Made by a program: the position numbers and the translations under genes
Assembly: GCF_014762685.1 (NCBI RefSeq)
Contig: NZ_JABURM010000005.1
Span: 1,550,001-1,614,000 of the forward strand
Origin: Gracilimonas sp.
Lineage (GTDB): Bacteria; Bacteroidota; Rhodothermia; Balneolales; Balneolaceae
Direction of reading: 5' to 3'
DNA length: 64,000 nucleotides
The notes under the pieces: model-generated
What the model was told of the DNA's origin: nothing
Seen by the model: the letters and a program-made list of their open reading frames with translations, nothing else
The model's database searches: none
Part shown: one piece after another, positions 52,391 through 61,097 of the stretch
Layout of the letters: each line of letters starts with the position of its first letter
Numbering within the stretch: the stretch's first letter is position 1

Positions 52391-54034
52391 TTACCGAAGT
52401 GACCCAAGCCGATAACGAATTGAGATATTGATACCAAGATGGGTTTGGTCATTTTTATATAAATAATCATCATTTAATTCTTTTCGTAACGTCATGTCAA
52501 GACCAGCCTCAAATTTTTTATAGAAATAGGTTACTCCACTGCCAAACCTCATTTCAATATTGTGTAACCAGTATTTATGAATCCGATTATTTAAAGTACC
52601 AATCTCCTCATGATTTCTGTACAAAAAATCATTATTTAGGGCCACTCGTTGTCCCCAAAGCTCTACCCTCCCATTTTTAAAATAAAGTGAGCCTCCCATA
52701 TAAAGGCTGTTGGAGCCCGGACCTATTGCTGCACCCAGTATTTGCCCGCGGTTTGTATATCCCTGAATATTTTTGTGATGGTAGTAATAAGATGACTGGC
52801 CTCTGAATTCAGTGGTATTACTGGCTTCAAGCTGTGTAGCCTCTACATTCAGGCTTAACAGTTGTTGGTTTCTCAATGAAAACACCTTTTGCAGCCCAAG
52901 GGTATAGGCTCTGGTGTGTTCGGGTTCTGTGATGAAATCACGCCAGTTCCAGCTATGATCATTCCTCGCCCATTCACCATAAACTTCTAAACCGCTTTTG
53001 GGAAAACTCCATTGAGTAAAAATTGAAAGAAGCTGATCGGACTCATCATTCCCACCGGGATTAGTGTTTTCTGTGAGTTTAATTTTGGTAAACGCTTCAA
53101 ATATTTTCAGCAAGTTTACTGCAGGAATTCCCTCAGGAGGGATTGTTTCATAAAATACTCTGTTGATGCCAACTTTTAGTCCCGGAATCGGTTTTGGACT
53201 AAAAGCGATTCTACCCCCGGTGATATACCTTTTATTATTCTCAGAATTAGCATCAAAATAATCTGATTCCCATAATCTACCCCAGAAAAGTTTGGCTTCT
53301 ATATCGCCAATATAAATATCCTTGGGCTCGGTAATACTTATAAAATAGTGCGGAAAACCCGGAGCATTGTTGCTTAGTATAATAGGATTCTGTCGTGCCG
53401 GTTCCCACCACATATTTTGAGTAGAAAGCCCGGCCGCCCAACCATTATAATCTACTCTCAGGTAAGATTGTCCCGGATATAATTGCCAAAATGGATTATC
53501 ACCAAATCGTTGAGGCTGATCAATGTTTCCATAAGGAGAAGCATATGAAGAGCGAGACACCGGCGGGTCAAATTGCGATAGCTCAAAACTTCGGTTCTGA
53601 TTATATATAACAGTTGGCCGAATCGAAGCTGAGATAATTCCATATTTCACAAAAAAACCACCGGCTAAAGAATTTGTAAATCCTCTGCCCTGCCAAATAG
53701 CCCCGTCATTAACTCCTCCAGGCTCCAAAGATTGCCAATAGTTCTTCATTTCCAAATCATGAAGAGCCAGAGACAAGTGCTTATAAGAATTGGTTCCAAA
53801 ATAAGAAGTATTTCGGTCCTTCCATGGATGAACAGAGAGGGTATCCATAAGCTGATTGTAATTTAGGGAGTAATGCCTGATGGAATCAGGTGAAATAGCC
53901 CCGTTTATCTTAAGTACTTGCAAATAATCATCTATTAAATCTCTTTCAGGAATCTCTTGAGCCACTCCTGTTTTCGTTAAGCAAATAGTAATAATAAAGC
54001 ACACTATTAATACCGATCTGTATCGTTTAGTCAT
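52391..54034 (-). CDS. Capsule assembly Wzi-family outer-membrane protein
   Basis: This 547-residue protein has a signal peptide (about 1-25) and a long barrel with the Wzi pattern: SWKD-like WQSLEPGGVNDGAIWQGRGFTNSLAGG, QSYLRVDYNGWAAGLSTQNMWWEPARQNPIILS and GFPHYFISITEP. Wzi binds surface capsule or exopolysaccharide at the outer membrane, and the gene lies 3 kb from the GT2/YaiO operon, so it may anchor that polymer. It converges with the DUF4382 gene. Confidence 0.9.
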   Translation of the reverse strand: MTKRYRSVLIVCFIITICLTKTGVAQEIPERDLIDDYLQVLKINGAISPDSIRHYSLNYNQLMDTLSVHPWKDRNTSYFGTNSYKHLSLALHDLEMKNYWQSLEPGGVNDGAIWQGRGFTNSLAGGFFVKYGIISASIRPTVIYNQNRSFELSQFDPPVSRSSYASPYGNIDQPQRFGDNPFWQLYPGQSYLRVDYNGWAAGLSTQNMWWEPARQNPIILSNNAPGFPHYFISITEPKDIYIGDIEAKLFWGRLWESDYFDANSENNKRYITGGRIAFSPKPIPGLKVGINRVFYETIPPEGIPAVNLLKIFEAFTKIKLTENTNPGGNDESDQLLSIFTQWSFPKSGLEVYGEWARNDHSWNWRDFITEPEHTRAYTLGLQKVFSLRNQQLLSLNVEATQLEASNTTEFRGQSSYYYHHKNIQGYTNRGQILGAAIGPGSNSLYMGGSLYFKNGRVELWGQRVALNNDFLYRNHEEIGTLNNRIHKYWLHNIEMRFGSGVTYFYKKFEAGLDMTLRKELNDDYLYKNDQTHLGINISIRYRLGSLR

Positions 54035-54209
54035 TTCCTGACCTCTTATTTATTAATAATAATTTAGGTTTATTTAGTCTGACCGAAACCCTTTGTTCCA
54101 TTAAAATCTGCTTTCTATCAATCTGTAAGGCGAAACTAAAAACATGTTAATCCTTCCAAAAAAACCTTAACTTTTAAGTTTCAGATAAACATTTAAATTT
54201 ATTTCACTG

Positions 54210-55199
54210 ATGAACATCGGTTCCATTCAATTACCAAATCAGCCTCTCTTTCTTGCTCCAATGGAAGACGTAACTGATTCTCCATTCCGGCAAATTTGTC
54301 GTGCTAAAGGTGCAGATATTGTTTTTACGGAATTTATCAGCTCCGAGGCTTTGATTAGGGACTCTGATATAGCCATGCACAAAATGGATTTTGATGAAAT
54401 GGAACGCCCTTTTGGTATTCAAATCTTTGGAGGGCGGGAAGAAGCAATGGAAGGAGCTGCAAAAGTAGCCGAAAACAACAATCCCGATTTAGTGGATATC
54501 AATTTCGGCTGCCCGGTTTACAAAGTGGTCAAAAAAGGAGCCGGGGCAGGATGCCTTAAGGATTTGAGCATGATGGAGCGAATGGCAGGTACAGTAGTTG
54601 ACGCCGTTAAGAATAAACCTGTGACTGTAAAAACCCGACTTGGCTGGGATGATAATACCATCAAAATTCAGGAAGTTGCTTTGATGCTTCAAAAACTTGG
54701 GGTAAAAGCCTTAACCGTACATGCCCGAACAAGAGCCCAAAAATATAAAGGAGATGCTCGATGGGAATGGCTAAAAAAACTTAAAAATACACCCGGCCTT
54801 GAAATTCCCATTATCGGGAATGGAGATGTTACCTCACCTGAATTAGCTAAAAAAATGTTTGAAGAAACCGGTGTAGACGGGGTAATGATTGGCCGCGGCG
54901 CCATTGGAAATCCATGGATATTTGAGCGAAGCCGGCACTATCTTGAAACCGGCGAACTGCTACCCGACCCTACAGTACAAGAACGGATTGAATTGTGTGC
55001 AGAACAGCTTCGCCTTTCAGTAAAGCATCAGGGAGAACGATACGGAGTTATTATTATGAAAAAGCATTACGGGCAGTATTTAAAAGGTATACGAAATGGT
55101 AAAAAGCTCCGAATGCAGTTAATGGAACACGATGAAATGGATCCAATCCTGGAAATACTGCTTAATTTTGATGAAACAGAAATTCATGCAGTAGCGTGA
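54210..55199 (+). CDS. dusB: tRNA-dihydrouridine synthase
   Basis: This FMN enzyme reduces uridines in tRNA. The 329-residue protein has MEDVTDSPFRQICRAKGADIVFTEFISSEAL, the catalytic Cys in NFGCPVYKVVKKGAGAGCL, the KTRLGWDD segment and GDVTSPELAKKMFEETGVDGVMIGRGAIGNPWIF, matching DusB. It is followed after 18 bp by a small membrane protein gene. Confidence 0.95.
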   Translation: MNIGSIQLPNQPLFLAPMEDVTDSPFRQICRAKGADIVFTEFISSEALIRDSDIAMHKMDFDEMERPFGIQIFGGREEAMEGAAKVAENNNPDLVDINFGCPVYKVVKKGAGAGCLKDLSMMERMAGTVVDAVKNKPVTVKTRLGWDDNTIKIQEVALMLQKLGVKALTVHARTRAQKYKGDARWEWLKKLKNTPGLEIPIIGNGDVTSPELAKKMFEETGVDGVMIGRGAIGNPWIFERSRHYLETGELLPDPTVQERIELCAEQLRLSVKHQGERYGVIIMKKHYGQYLKGIRNGKKLRMQLMEHDEMDPILEILLNFDETEIHAVA

Positions 55200-55217
55200 G
55201 CCGTTTAAGTACCAGTA

Positions 55218-55481
55218 ATGGTGCATCTTTTGTCAGCTTTACTCGTAGCCATATCTAAATCAACAAAATCATTTGTTATGTTAGCACGACTATCCCGAGT
55301 TTTTAAATCATTCCTCAGTGTTTCAGCTATTGCAGCTTCTCCCTTAAAAGCCATTACCGGAATTGTAATCAGTGTGATGGTTCCCTACCTGCTTTATGCA
55401 TTCTTAGGTGGTTTTGGAATTGCCCTTGCCTTGGTAGGATTAATTTGGGGAATCATTTGGCTTTCGAAACGTAACAATTGA
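55218..55481 (+). CDS. Small membrane protein, unknown function
   Basis: The frame gives 87 residues, with a likely second start at ATG 55278 (67 residues: MLARLSRVFKSFLS). It has two hydrophobic helices (GIVISVMVPYLLYAFLGG and GIALALVGLIWGIIWL) and a basic C-terminus. No family is recognised. It may be co-transcribed with dusB, and converges with serS through a long hairpin. Confidence 0.5.
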   Translation: MVHLLSALLVAISKSTKSFVMLARLSRVFKSFLSVSAIAASPLKAITGIVISVMVPYLLYAFLGGFGIALALVGLIWGIIWLSKRNN

Positions 55482-55485
55482 TGTA

Positions 55486-55536
55486 CGTGTAAAACTCAGG
55501 AACGCAAAATCTTGCGTCCCTGCTACGTTTTACACG
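55486..55536. repeat. Nested hairpin between convergent genes, REP-like
   Basis: CGTGTAAAAC (55486-55495) pairs with GTTTTACACG (55527-55536). Inside, CAGG pairs with CCTG and ACGCAA with TTGCGT around the AATC tetraloop, with one mismatch. The 51-base element could stop transcripts from both sides. The ACGCAA...TTGCGT core resembles a dispersed repeat known from Bacteroidota and cyanobacteria, but this needs a search. Confidence 0.55.
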
Positions 55537-55545
55537 GTGTCGTTG

Positions 55546-56814
55546 CTATAAATAATCCCGCCCAAAAAACGGTTTCAGTACTTCCGGGACCCTAACTTTG
55601 CCATTTTCTTCTTGATATGCTTCCAAAATTGCCGATACAATACGAGGAAGTGCAAGGCCGGAACCATTTAATGTGTGAAGAATCTCAATTTCTTTCTCTC
55701 TTTTTCTATAGCGAAGCTGCATTCTGCGAGCCTGAAAACTTTCAAAATTCGAACATGAGCTAACTTCCAGCCATCGTTGTTGTCCGGGGCTCCATACTTC
55801 AAGGTCATATTTTTTACTTTGAGTAAAACCCATATCACCGGTACACATCAGCAGTGTTCGATAGGGAAGTTCAAGAGCTTCAAGTAATCCCTCAGAATGT
55901 TCACGCAAGCTTTCCAATTCATCGTAAGAATCTTCCGGCTTTACAATTTTAACCAATTCAACCTTATCAAATTGATGCAGCCGGTTGAGACCCCTTACAT
56001 CTTTTCCATACGAACCCGCTTCCCTTCTCCAACAAGGAGTATAACACACATATTTTTTAGGAACCTCTTTGTCCTCAAGAATTTCATCCCGGTGAAAATT
56101 AGTCACAGGGACTTCTGCGGTCGGAATTACAAAAAATTCATCCCGTGGAATTACATACATCATGTCTTCCTTATCCGGAATTTGCCCCGTACCTCTGGCA
56201 GAATTTTCATTCACAAAATAAGGGGCCTGCAGTTCGGTATAACCCGCATTTGCAGCCTCATTTATAAAGTAGTTGATCAGGGAACGTTGTAGCTGGGCTA
56301 CCGGTCCTACATAAAAAGGAAACCCTGCCCCGGTAACTTTTACTCCTCGTTCAAAGTCAATCCAGCCATGGCGTTCAGTCAGCTCCCAGTGAGGTTTTCT
56401 CCATTCACTTTCATCCGGCTCACCCCAGGTTTTAAAGGTTTCATTTTCATCTTCAGTTGCTCCAACAGGTACACTTGGATGAGGAATATTAGGAATCCTC
56501 AAGAGTAAATTTTCTCGATCATCCCGTAACTTTTTCACCTCTTCTTCTATTTCCTTAATCTGCTCTTTCATGGCAGAGGTTTCTTTGATAATAGCCTGAG
56601 CTTCTTCTTTTTGTCCTTTGCCCATCAGCTCACCTATCTTGCTCGACTTAGTGTTACTTTCACTTCGAAGAAGATCGCCTTCATGAACTTTAGTTCTCCA
56701 GGTTTCATCTACAGAGATTACTTTTTCAACTACAGAGATATCTTTCTCGCCTTTATCTCTTATCGCTTTTTCTACCTGTTCACGGTTTTCCCTGATGAAG
56801 TTAATATCGAGCAT
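55546..56814 (-). CDS. serS: Seryl-tRNA synthetase
   Basis: This essential enzyme charges tRNA-Ser. The 422-residue protein starts MLDINFIRENREQVE at 56814; a longer frame to 56910 adds a hydrophobic leader and is unlikely. The N-terminal coiled coil (about 30-105) binds the tRNA arm. The class II catalytic core shows CWRREAGSYGKDVRGLNRLHQFDKVE (motif 2), FESFQARRMQLRYR and GSGLALPRIVSAILEAYQEENG (motif 3). It ends close to a convergent small membrane gene. Confidence 0.97.
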   Translation of the reverse strand: MLDINFIRENREQVEKAIRDKGEKDISVVEKVISVDETWRTKVHEGDLLRSESNTKSSKIGELMGKGQKEEAQAIIKETSAMKEQIKEIEEEVKKLRDDRENLLLRIPNIPHPSVPVGATEDENETFKTWGEPDESEWRKPHWELTERHGWIDFERGVKVTGAGFPFYVGPVAQLQRSLINYFINEAANAGYTELQAPYFVNENSARGTGQIPDKEDMMYVIPRDEFFVIPTAEVPVTNFHRDEILEDKEVPKKYVCYTPCWRREAGSYGKDVRGLNRLHQFDKVELVKIVKPEDSYDELESLREHSEGLLEALELPYRTLLMCTGDMGFTQSKKYDLEVWSPGQQRWLEVSSCSNFESFQARRMQLRYRKREKEIEILHTLNGSGLALPRIVSAILEAYQEENGKVRVPEVLKPFFGRDYL

Positions 56815-57005
56815 GCTATTCAGTATTCTGTTAGGTATGATTTGAAGCCCAAAGATAAGAGGTATTACTGTTTTTGTTATACCTTTTTTAATCAAAAAAC
56901 CATTAACCAAACAAATTTGATGGAAGCGCTTTTTTAATTGACTACCTAAATAATTAAGGTTATCATCCTTCCTTCAAAGAATTTTTAGGCAATTAAGTAA
57001 CTATC

Positions 57006-57488
57006 ATGAGTCAATTATTAGATGAAACCGATCTCGCTATTTTAAATCACCTGCAGGAACATGGGCGTGCTCAGCGGAATACCATTGCTGAAATCGTCAA
57101 TCTTTCAGTACCCTCGGTATCAGAGCGAATGAAGAAATTGGAAGAGCGTGGATTGATAGAGGGTTACAAAGCTATTTTAAACAGCAAGAAATTTCATTTT
57201 GATATCACTGCCTTTATTTTTGTACAAGTTGATGGTTCTGAAAACTATCAGAATTTTGTAGAGAAAGCTGCCGAAGAAGTTGAGATATTGGAATGTCACT
57301 CTATAACCGGAGACGGCTCTCATTTTTTAAAGGTTCGAACAAAGAACACAGGATCTTTCGAGAGCCTGCTATCCCGCATTCAAGCTTGGGAAGGAGTCAG
57401 TAAAACCCGGTCGAATCTTGTACTGTCCAGCTTTAAAGAAACCCGGGCAATTCCTGTTGAGCATGCTGTTGAGCTTATAAAGCAATAG
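57006..57488 (+). CDS. Lrp/AsnC-family transcriptional regulator
   Basis: This 160-residue protein has the N-terminal helix-turn-helix (LDETDLAILNHLQEHGRAQRNTIAEIVNLSVPSVSERMKKLEERGLIEGY) and the C-terminal RAM domain (about 70-150; FIFVQVDGSENYQNFVEKA, VEILECHSITGDGSHFLKVRT) that binds amino acids and forms octamers. The target and effector are unknown. It is divergent from serS. Confidence 0.94.
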   Translation: MSQLLDETDLAILNHLQEHGRAQRNTIAEIVNLSVPSVSERMKKLEERGLIEGYKAILNSKKFHFDITAFIFVQVDGSENYQNFVEKAAEEVEILECHSITGDGSHFLKVRTKNTGSFESLLSRIQAWEGVSKTRSNLVLSSFKETRAIPVEHAVELIKQ

Positions 57489-57639
57489 AGAAAAAATCAT
57501 TTCCTCATACTTTACGTTTACTTACTAAGGTCAGAATCATTAACTTACGTCATTCTGACAGTAAGAATAATAAACGCTTGTATTCCCTTTTCTGCATAAT
57601 GGCGGAATACTATGCTTTAACTTTGGATTTTTAAACTTT

Positions 57640-58935
57640 ATGGACCGCGAAGTATTTCAGGAACAATTTGGATTGTTAGGCACCTCTGAGGCCATGCGTC
57701 AAGTGATTGATAAAATCATGCAGGTGGCAAAAACTGACATTACGGTAACACTTCAGGGAGAAAGCGGTGTTGGTAAGGATGTAACTGCACGAGCTATCCA
57801 TGCCATGAGTGAACGAAGCCGGAATAACTTGGTGATTGTAAATTGCGGAGCTATTCCTGAAGGCATCATCGAAAGTGAACTTTTTGGACATGAAAAAGGA
57901 GCTTTTACCGGTGCCGAAGTATCCCGTGAAGGATATTTTGAGAAAGCGAATGGCGGAACCATCTTTTTAGATGAAATTGGCGATACTCCAAAAAACGTTC
58001 AGGTAAAACTATTACGGGTACTTGAAAACGGTGAATTCTTTCGTGTAGGGTCAAGCAAAGTTCAAACAACGGATGTACGTGTTATTGCCGCCACCAATCA
58101 GGATTTGTGGAAAATGGTGAAGGACGGTTCTTTTCGTGAGGACCTTTATTACAGATTAGACACCGTTCAGATTAAACTCCCTCCATTACGAGACCGGGAG
58201 GAAGACATTATCCCAATATTCAAAAAATTTGTTGAAGAATACTCTTCGAAATATGATTCTGTCTTTAAGGGTTTTTCAGATGAAGCGCGAGAATTATTGG
58301 TTTCCTATCGATGGCCGGGCAATATTCGAGAGCTTAGAAATGTAGCAGAGCAGCTGGTTGTTTTGGAAAAATCTCAATTCATCGATAAAGAGAAACTTCA
58401 AAAATACTTAAAAGGAAGGCAACATGAAGGAAGTGCCGACAACCTTCCAATGGTTTCTGAAGAAGCAAGGCGACAACAAAATTCTTTTGATTCAAATACT
58501 GAATTTGACCGTAAAGACAGGGAATTAATCTATCGTGCTTTAGTTGAATTGAGAAATGATATTGCTGATGTAAAGAAAATGTTCGCCAATTTCCTGTATT
58601 CAACCTTTTCTACGAAAAACTTAAAAGCATTACCGGCTTCAGTGCGAGATGAAGTTGATAAAACGGAAGTTCCGGGCGTTAATGTAAACCTTGGAGACCA
58701 TACTACTTTAGGAATGCAATCTATGCCGGATGAACCGGAGGTTGATGATTCAGAAGAATCAGATTTAAGCGACTTCCTCCAAAACAATGAAATTCCTTCG
58801 ATCGAAGAGGCTGAAAAGTTTTTAATACAACAAGCGCTTAAGCGTTTTGACGGGAACAGAAGAAAAGCCTCCGAAACCCTCGGGGTAAGTGAACGAACTT
58901 TATATAGAAAACTGGATCAATATGGCCTGGAATAG
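57640..58935 (+). CDS. Sigma-54-dependent Fis-family transcriptional activator, no receiver
   Basis: This 431-residue activator has no N-terminal sensor domain. The AAA+ domain has Walker A GESGVGKD (residues 40-47), the sigma-54-contacting GAFTGA (87-92), Walker B GTIFLDEIGDT, and RWPGNIRELRNV. A linker of about 110 residues precedes a C-terminal Fis-type helix-turn-helix (about 393-431; ALKRFDGNRRKASETLGVSERTLYRKL). The gene is followed by lptE with overlap. In Bacteroidota this arrangement is common. The sigma-54-like site at 44390 may be one of its targets, which is inferred. Confidence 0.93.
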   Translation: MDREVFQEQFGLLGTSEAMRQVIDKIMQVAKTDITVTLQGESGVGKDVTARAIHAMSERSRNNLVIVNCGAIPEGIIESELFGHEKGAFTGAEVSREGYFEKANGGTIFLDEIGDTPKNVQVKLLRVLENGEFFRVGSSKVQTTDVRVIAATNQDLWKMVKDGSFREDLYYRLDTVQIKLPPLRDREEDIIPIFKKFVEEYSSKYDSVFKGFSDEARELLVSYRWPGNIRELRNVAEQLVVLEKSQFIDKEKLQKYLKGRQHEGSADNLPMVSEEARRQQNSFDSNTEFDRKDRELIYRALVELRNDIADVKKMFANFLYSTFSTKNLKALPASVRDEVDKTEVPGVNVNLGDHTTLGMQSMPDEPEVDDSEESDLSDFLQNNEIPSIEEAEKFLIQQALKRFDGNRRKASETLGVSERTLYRKLDQYGLE

Positions 58936-59437
58936 AGCATGGGTTGTTATCATTTTGTGCGTTGGTTTTTTGTTTGGCGGATGTCTCCGTTACAGTTTTA
59001 CCGGTGCATCCATCCCACCCGGAGTGAACACCATTTATATTCCTTTTTTCCCGGATCAATCCAATAGTGGTTTGGGGGATTTAAGTAATCGCTTAAATAA
59101 AGTGCTTATTGACCGGTTTGTGAATCAAAGTAAACTGCAGTTGGCTAATAACGAAGCTGATGCCGATGCCATTCTTAACGGGGTCATTACATCATATTCC
59201 AATCGTCCTTTTAGTATCGGAGGAGATGAACAAGCTAACCAGAATGAGGTCTCTATTTCAGTTCGTGCAACATTCCGGTACACAGCCAAGGATGAAGCCG
59301 AATGGAGTTCTTCTTTTAATGGAAGAGCAACTTACGATCCTTCTGTAGATCCAATAGAAGGTGAAAATGTTGCGGCCACCGGGGCTTTAGAACAAGTAGC
59401 CAATAATATGTTTAACGATGCGGTAAGTAATTGGTAA
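58922..59437 (+). CDS. lptE: LptE-family lipopolysaccharide assembly lipoprotein
   Basis: LptE sits in the LptD barrel and helps place lipopolysaccharide in the outer membrane. The 171-residue protein starts at the ATG at 58922, inside the end of the activator gene, with lipobox FGGC (Cys21) after a hydrophobic leader. The body shows INTIYIPFFPDQS-like strands and VRATFRYTAKDEAEWSSSFNGRATYDPS, typical of the Bacteroidota LptE group. A longer frame to 58889 would spoil the signal. Confidence 0.88.
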   Translation: MAWNRAWVVIILCVGFLFGGCLRYSFTGASIPPGVNTIYIPFFPDQSNSGLGDLSNRLNKVLIDRFVNQSKLQLANNEADADAILNGVITSYSNRPFSIGGDEQANQNEVSISVRATFRYTAKDEAEWSSSFNGRATYDPSVDPIEGENVAATGALEQVANNMFNDAVSNW

Positions 59438-59493
59438 TTTGCTTTGATTGTCACCCCGCTTCACTTTATCATTGTTGAGCTTTAATAAATTTT

Positions 59494-60105
59494 ATGCAAG
59501 AACTTCCTTTCAACATACCTAAATCTCTTTCTTCCTTTGTAGAGAAGTTTGATGAAGACCCTGAGAAGGCTACTCTTAAACTTCAAAACCATTTGAAGAA
59601 ACGTGGTCCCGATGCCGTAGGACATTTTCTGCTTTCTTGGTTTTATCATCTTCAAAACAAGAATAATGAAGCTATTAAGGAAGCCTTGAAGGCTAAAACC
59701 TATGCCCCGGGCAGCCCATTAATGGAGCATCTTCATTATTACCTGGTGCATCCTGAAAAATTTAAAGCTGCTATACCCGATCACTCTTATACTTCTTCAA
59801 CTATAAAATTACAACAGGGCTCAAGAACCTCTCCTGTCCTCGATCTTGATCGCCTGATTGAAATGCTGGAACAGGTAGAATCTAAACGAATTAAAATTCC
59901 TGAAGATGACGAACCCTTTGACGAATCGGACTTAAGCAAGGAAGCTGAAAATGTAGATGATGTGGTATCAGAGACGCTTGCTAAAATTCATAGTAAGCAG
60001 GGCCGAAAAAAAGAGGCTGTTAAAATGTATGAAAGACTTATGGACAAAAACAGCGACAAGGCAGATCACTATCAGAAGATGATCGATAAACTAAAAAAAA
60101 CCTAA
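59494..60105 (+). CDS. Tetratricopeptide-repeat protein
   Basis: This 203-residue acidic protein has TPR-like helices near both ends (AVGHFLLSWFYHLQNKNNEAIKEALKAKTYAPGSPLMEHL and IHSKQGRKKEAVKMYERLMDKNSDKADHYQKMIDKL) with a disordered acidic middle (EDDEPFDESDLSKEAENVDD). It has no signal peptide. It follows lptE with a 57-bp gap and converges with the MBL gene. Function unknown; TPR proteins bind partners. Confidence 0.8.
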   Translation: MQELPFNIPKSLSSFVEKFDEDPEKATLKLQNHLKKRGPDAVGHFLLSWFYHLQNKNNEAIKEALKAKTYAPGSPLMEHLHYYLVHPEKFKAAIPDHSYTSSTIKLQQGSRTSPVLDLDRLIEMLEQVESKRIKIPEDDEPFDESDLSKEAENVDDVVSETLAKIHSKQGRKKEAVKMYERLMDKNSDKADHYQKMIDKLKKT

Positions 60106-60115
60106 GCAGGCGGGC

Positions 60116-60739
60116 TTATTTAACAAAGGGATTGTGCTTTTTCTCGTGTTTGATAGTTGTTACAGGCCCGTGTCCCGGGTAAACGATTGTACCTTCGGGA
60201 AGGCTGTACAGCTTTTCTTTTATGCTTTTCTCAAGTACCTCAAAACTTCCTTTGTAAAGATCGGTGCGACCTATGCTTTCCTTAAAAAGTGCATCTCCCG
60301 CTATAACCAATTCATCTATCTCAAAGTATAAAGAAACATGATCAGGAGCATGCCCTGGAGTATATAAACAGGTAAAAGTGAAATTCCCAATGTTAAAATC
60401 ACCTTCACTCGGAAGAGTTTCAGGCTCAAAGTCAAAACCGCCTTGGTTGATACCAAACATTTGTGCCTGACTTCCAAAGTTATCCCATAAAAAACGATCT
60501 TCATTACACAGATATACAGGCACTTCAAAATCACGAAGAACACGGCTCAGGCCTAATACATGATCTACATGGGCATGAGTTAGCACTATTGCGCGTAATT
60601 CTCCACTTAATGTGTTCTTGAACTTCTGGTATTCCGGCTCAGTAGAAAAGCCGGGATCTATTAATAGATGCTGTTCTCCCTCACTTAGCAGATAGGTGTT
60701 TTCCAAAAACGGACCAACTTCAAATGTGTTTACTTCCAT
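60116..60739 (-). CDS. MBL-fold hydrolase (glyoxalase II-like)
   Basis: This 207-residue metalloenzyme has the zinc motif THAHVDH (His55, His57, Asp59, His60), then YTPGHAPDHVSLY, IAGDALF and PGHGPVTTIKHEK with the remaining metal ligands. Glyoxalase II-like hydrolases act on thioesters or related esters. It has no specific substrate evidence. It lies after rpmE on the same strand but a terminator separates them. Confidence 0.9.
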   Translation of the reverse strand: MEVNTFEVGPFLENTYLLSEGEQHLLIDPGFSTEPEYQKFKNTLSGELRAIVLTHAHVDHVLGLSRVLRDFEVPVYLCNEDRFLWDNFGSQAQMFGINQGGFDFEPETLPSEGDFNIGNFTFTCLYTPGHAPDHVSLYFEIDELVIAGDALFKESIGRTDLYKGSFEVLEKSIKEKLYSLPEGTIVYPGHGPVTTIKHEKKHNPFVK

Positions 60740-60745
60740 ATCCGA

Positions 60746-60783
60746 AAATAAAAAAAGGATGCATCAATAAAGATACATCCTTT
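60746..60783 (-). terminator. Rho-independent terminator of rpmE
   Basis: On the minus strand AAAGGATG (from 60783) pairs with CATCCTTT (60761-60754) around a 14-base loop, followed by a U-rich run TTTTATTTTC. It separates L31 from the MBL gene. Confidence 0.85.
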
Positions 60784-60802
60784 GATAAAATGTTTGCTAA
60801 AC

Positions 60803-61024
60803 TTACTTGTCTTCGCTTTTACCGTATCGGCGCTTAAAGCGGTCAACACGTCCGGCAGTGGAAGTAAAAGTATTGCTTTTGGTATAGAACGGATGGTTTT
60901 TAGAATCAACCTCGCTGCGATAAACGCCATCTTTAGCATCCATGGTGCTGCGGGTTTTAATTTCGGTACCATCGCTCATCAATACCGTAATTTCTTTATA
61001 ATCTGGATGAATTCCTTTTTTCAT
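60803..61024 (-). CDS. rpmE: 50S ribosomal protein L31, Cys-free form
   Basis: This 73-residue ribosomal protein has the L31 pattern MKKGIHPDYKEITVLMSDGTEIKTRST, NHPFYTKSNTFTSTAGRVDRFKRRYG. The classical zinc-binding Cys pairs (CSCG and CGKC) are absent: SDG and DSKN stand in their places. So it is a zinc-independent (C-minus) L31, made where zinc is scarce or as the only form. A terminator follows. Confidence 0.94.
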   Translation of the reverse strand: MKKGIHPDYKEITVLMSDGTEIKTRSTMDAKDGVYRSEVDSKNHPFYTKSNTFTSTAGRVDRFKRRYGKSEDK

Positions 61025-61097
61025 AATCGTATGCTTGCTTGAAAATTTGCCAAGGCTTTAAATATAAGGTTAACTGAAGCTGAATTCAATGAAATAA

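Noticed and set aside
55897-56292. 131-codon open frame antisense to serS
   Set aside because: Fully inside an essential, clearly coding gene; low-complexity, rich in Phe, Arg and Ile, as expected for an antisense shadow.
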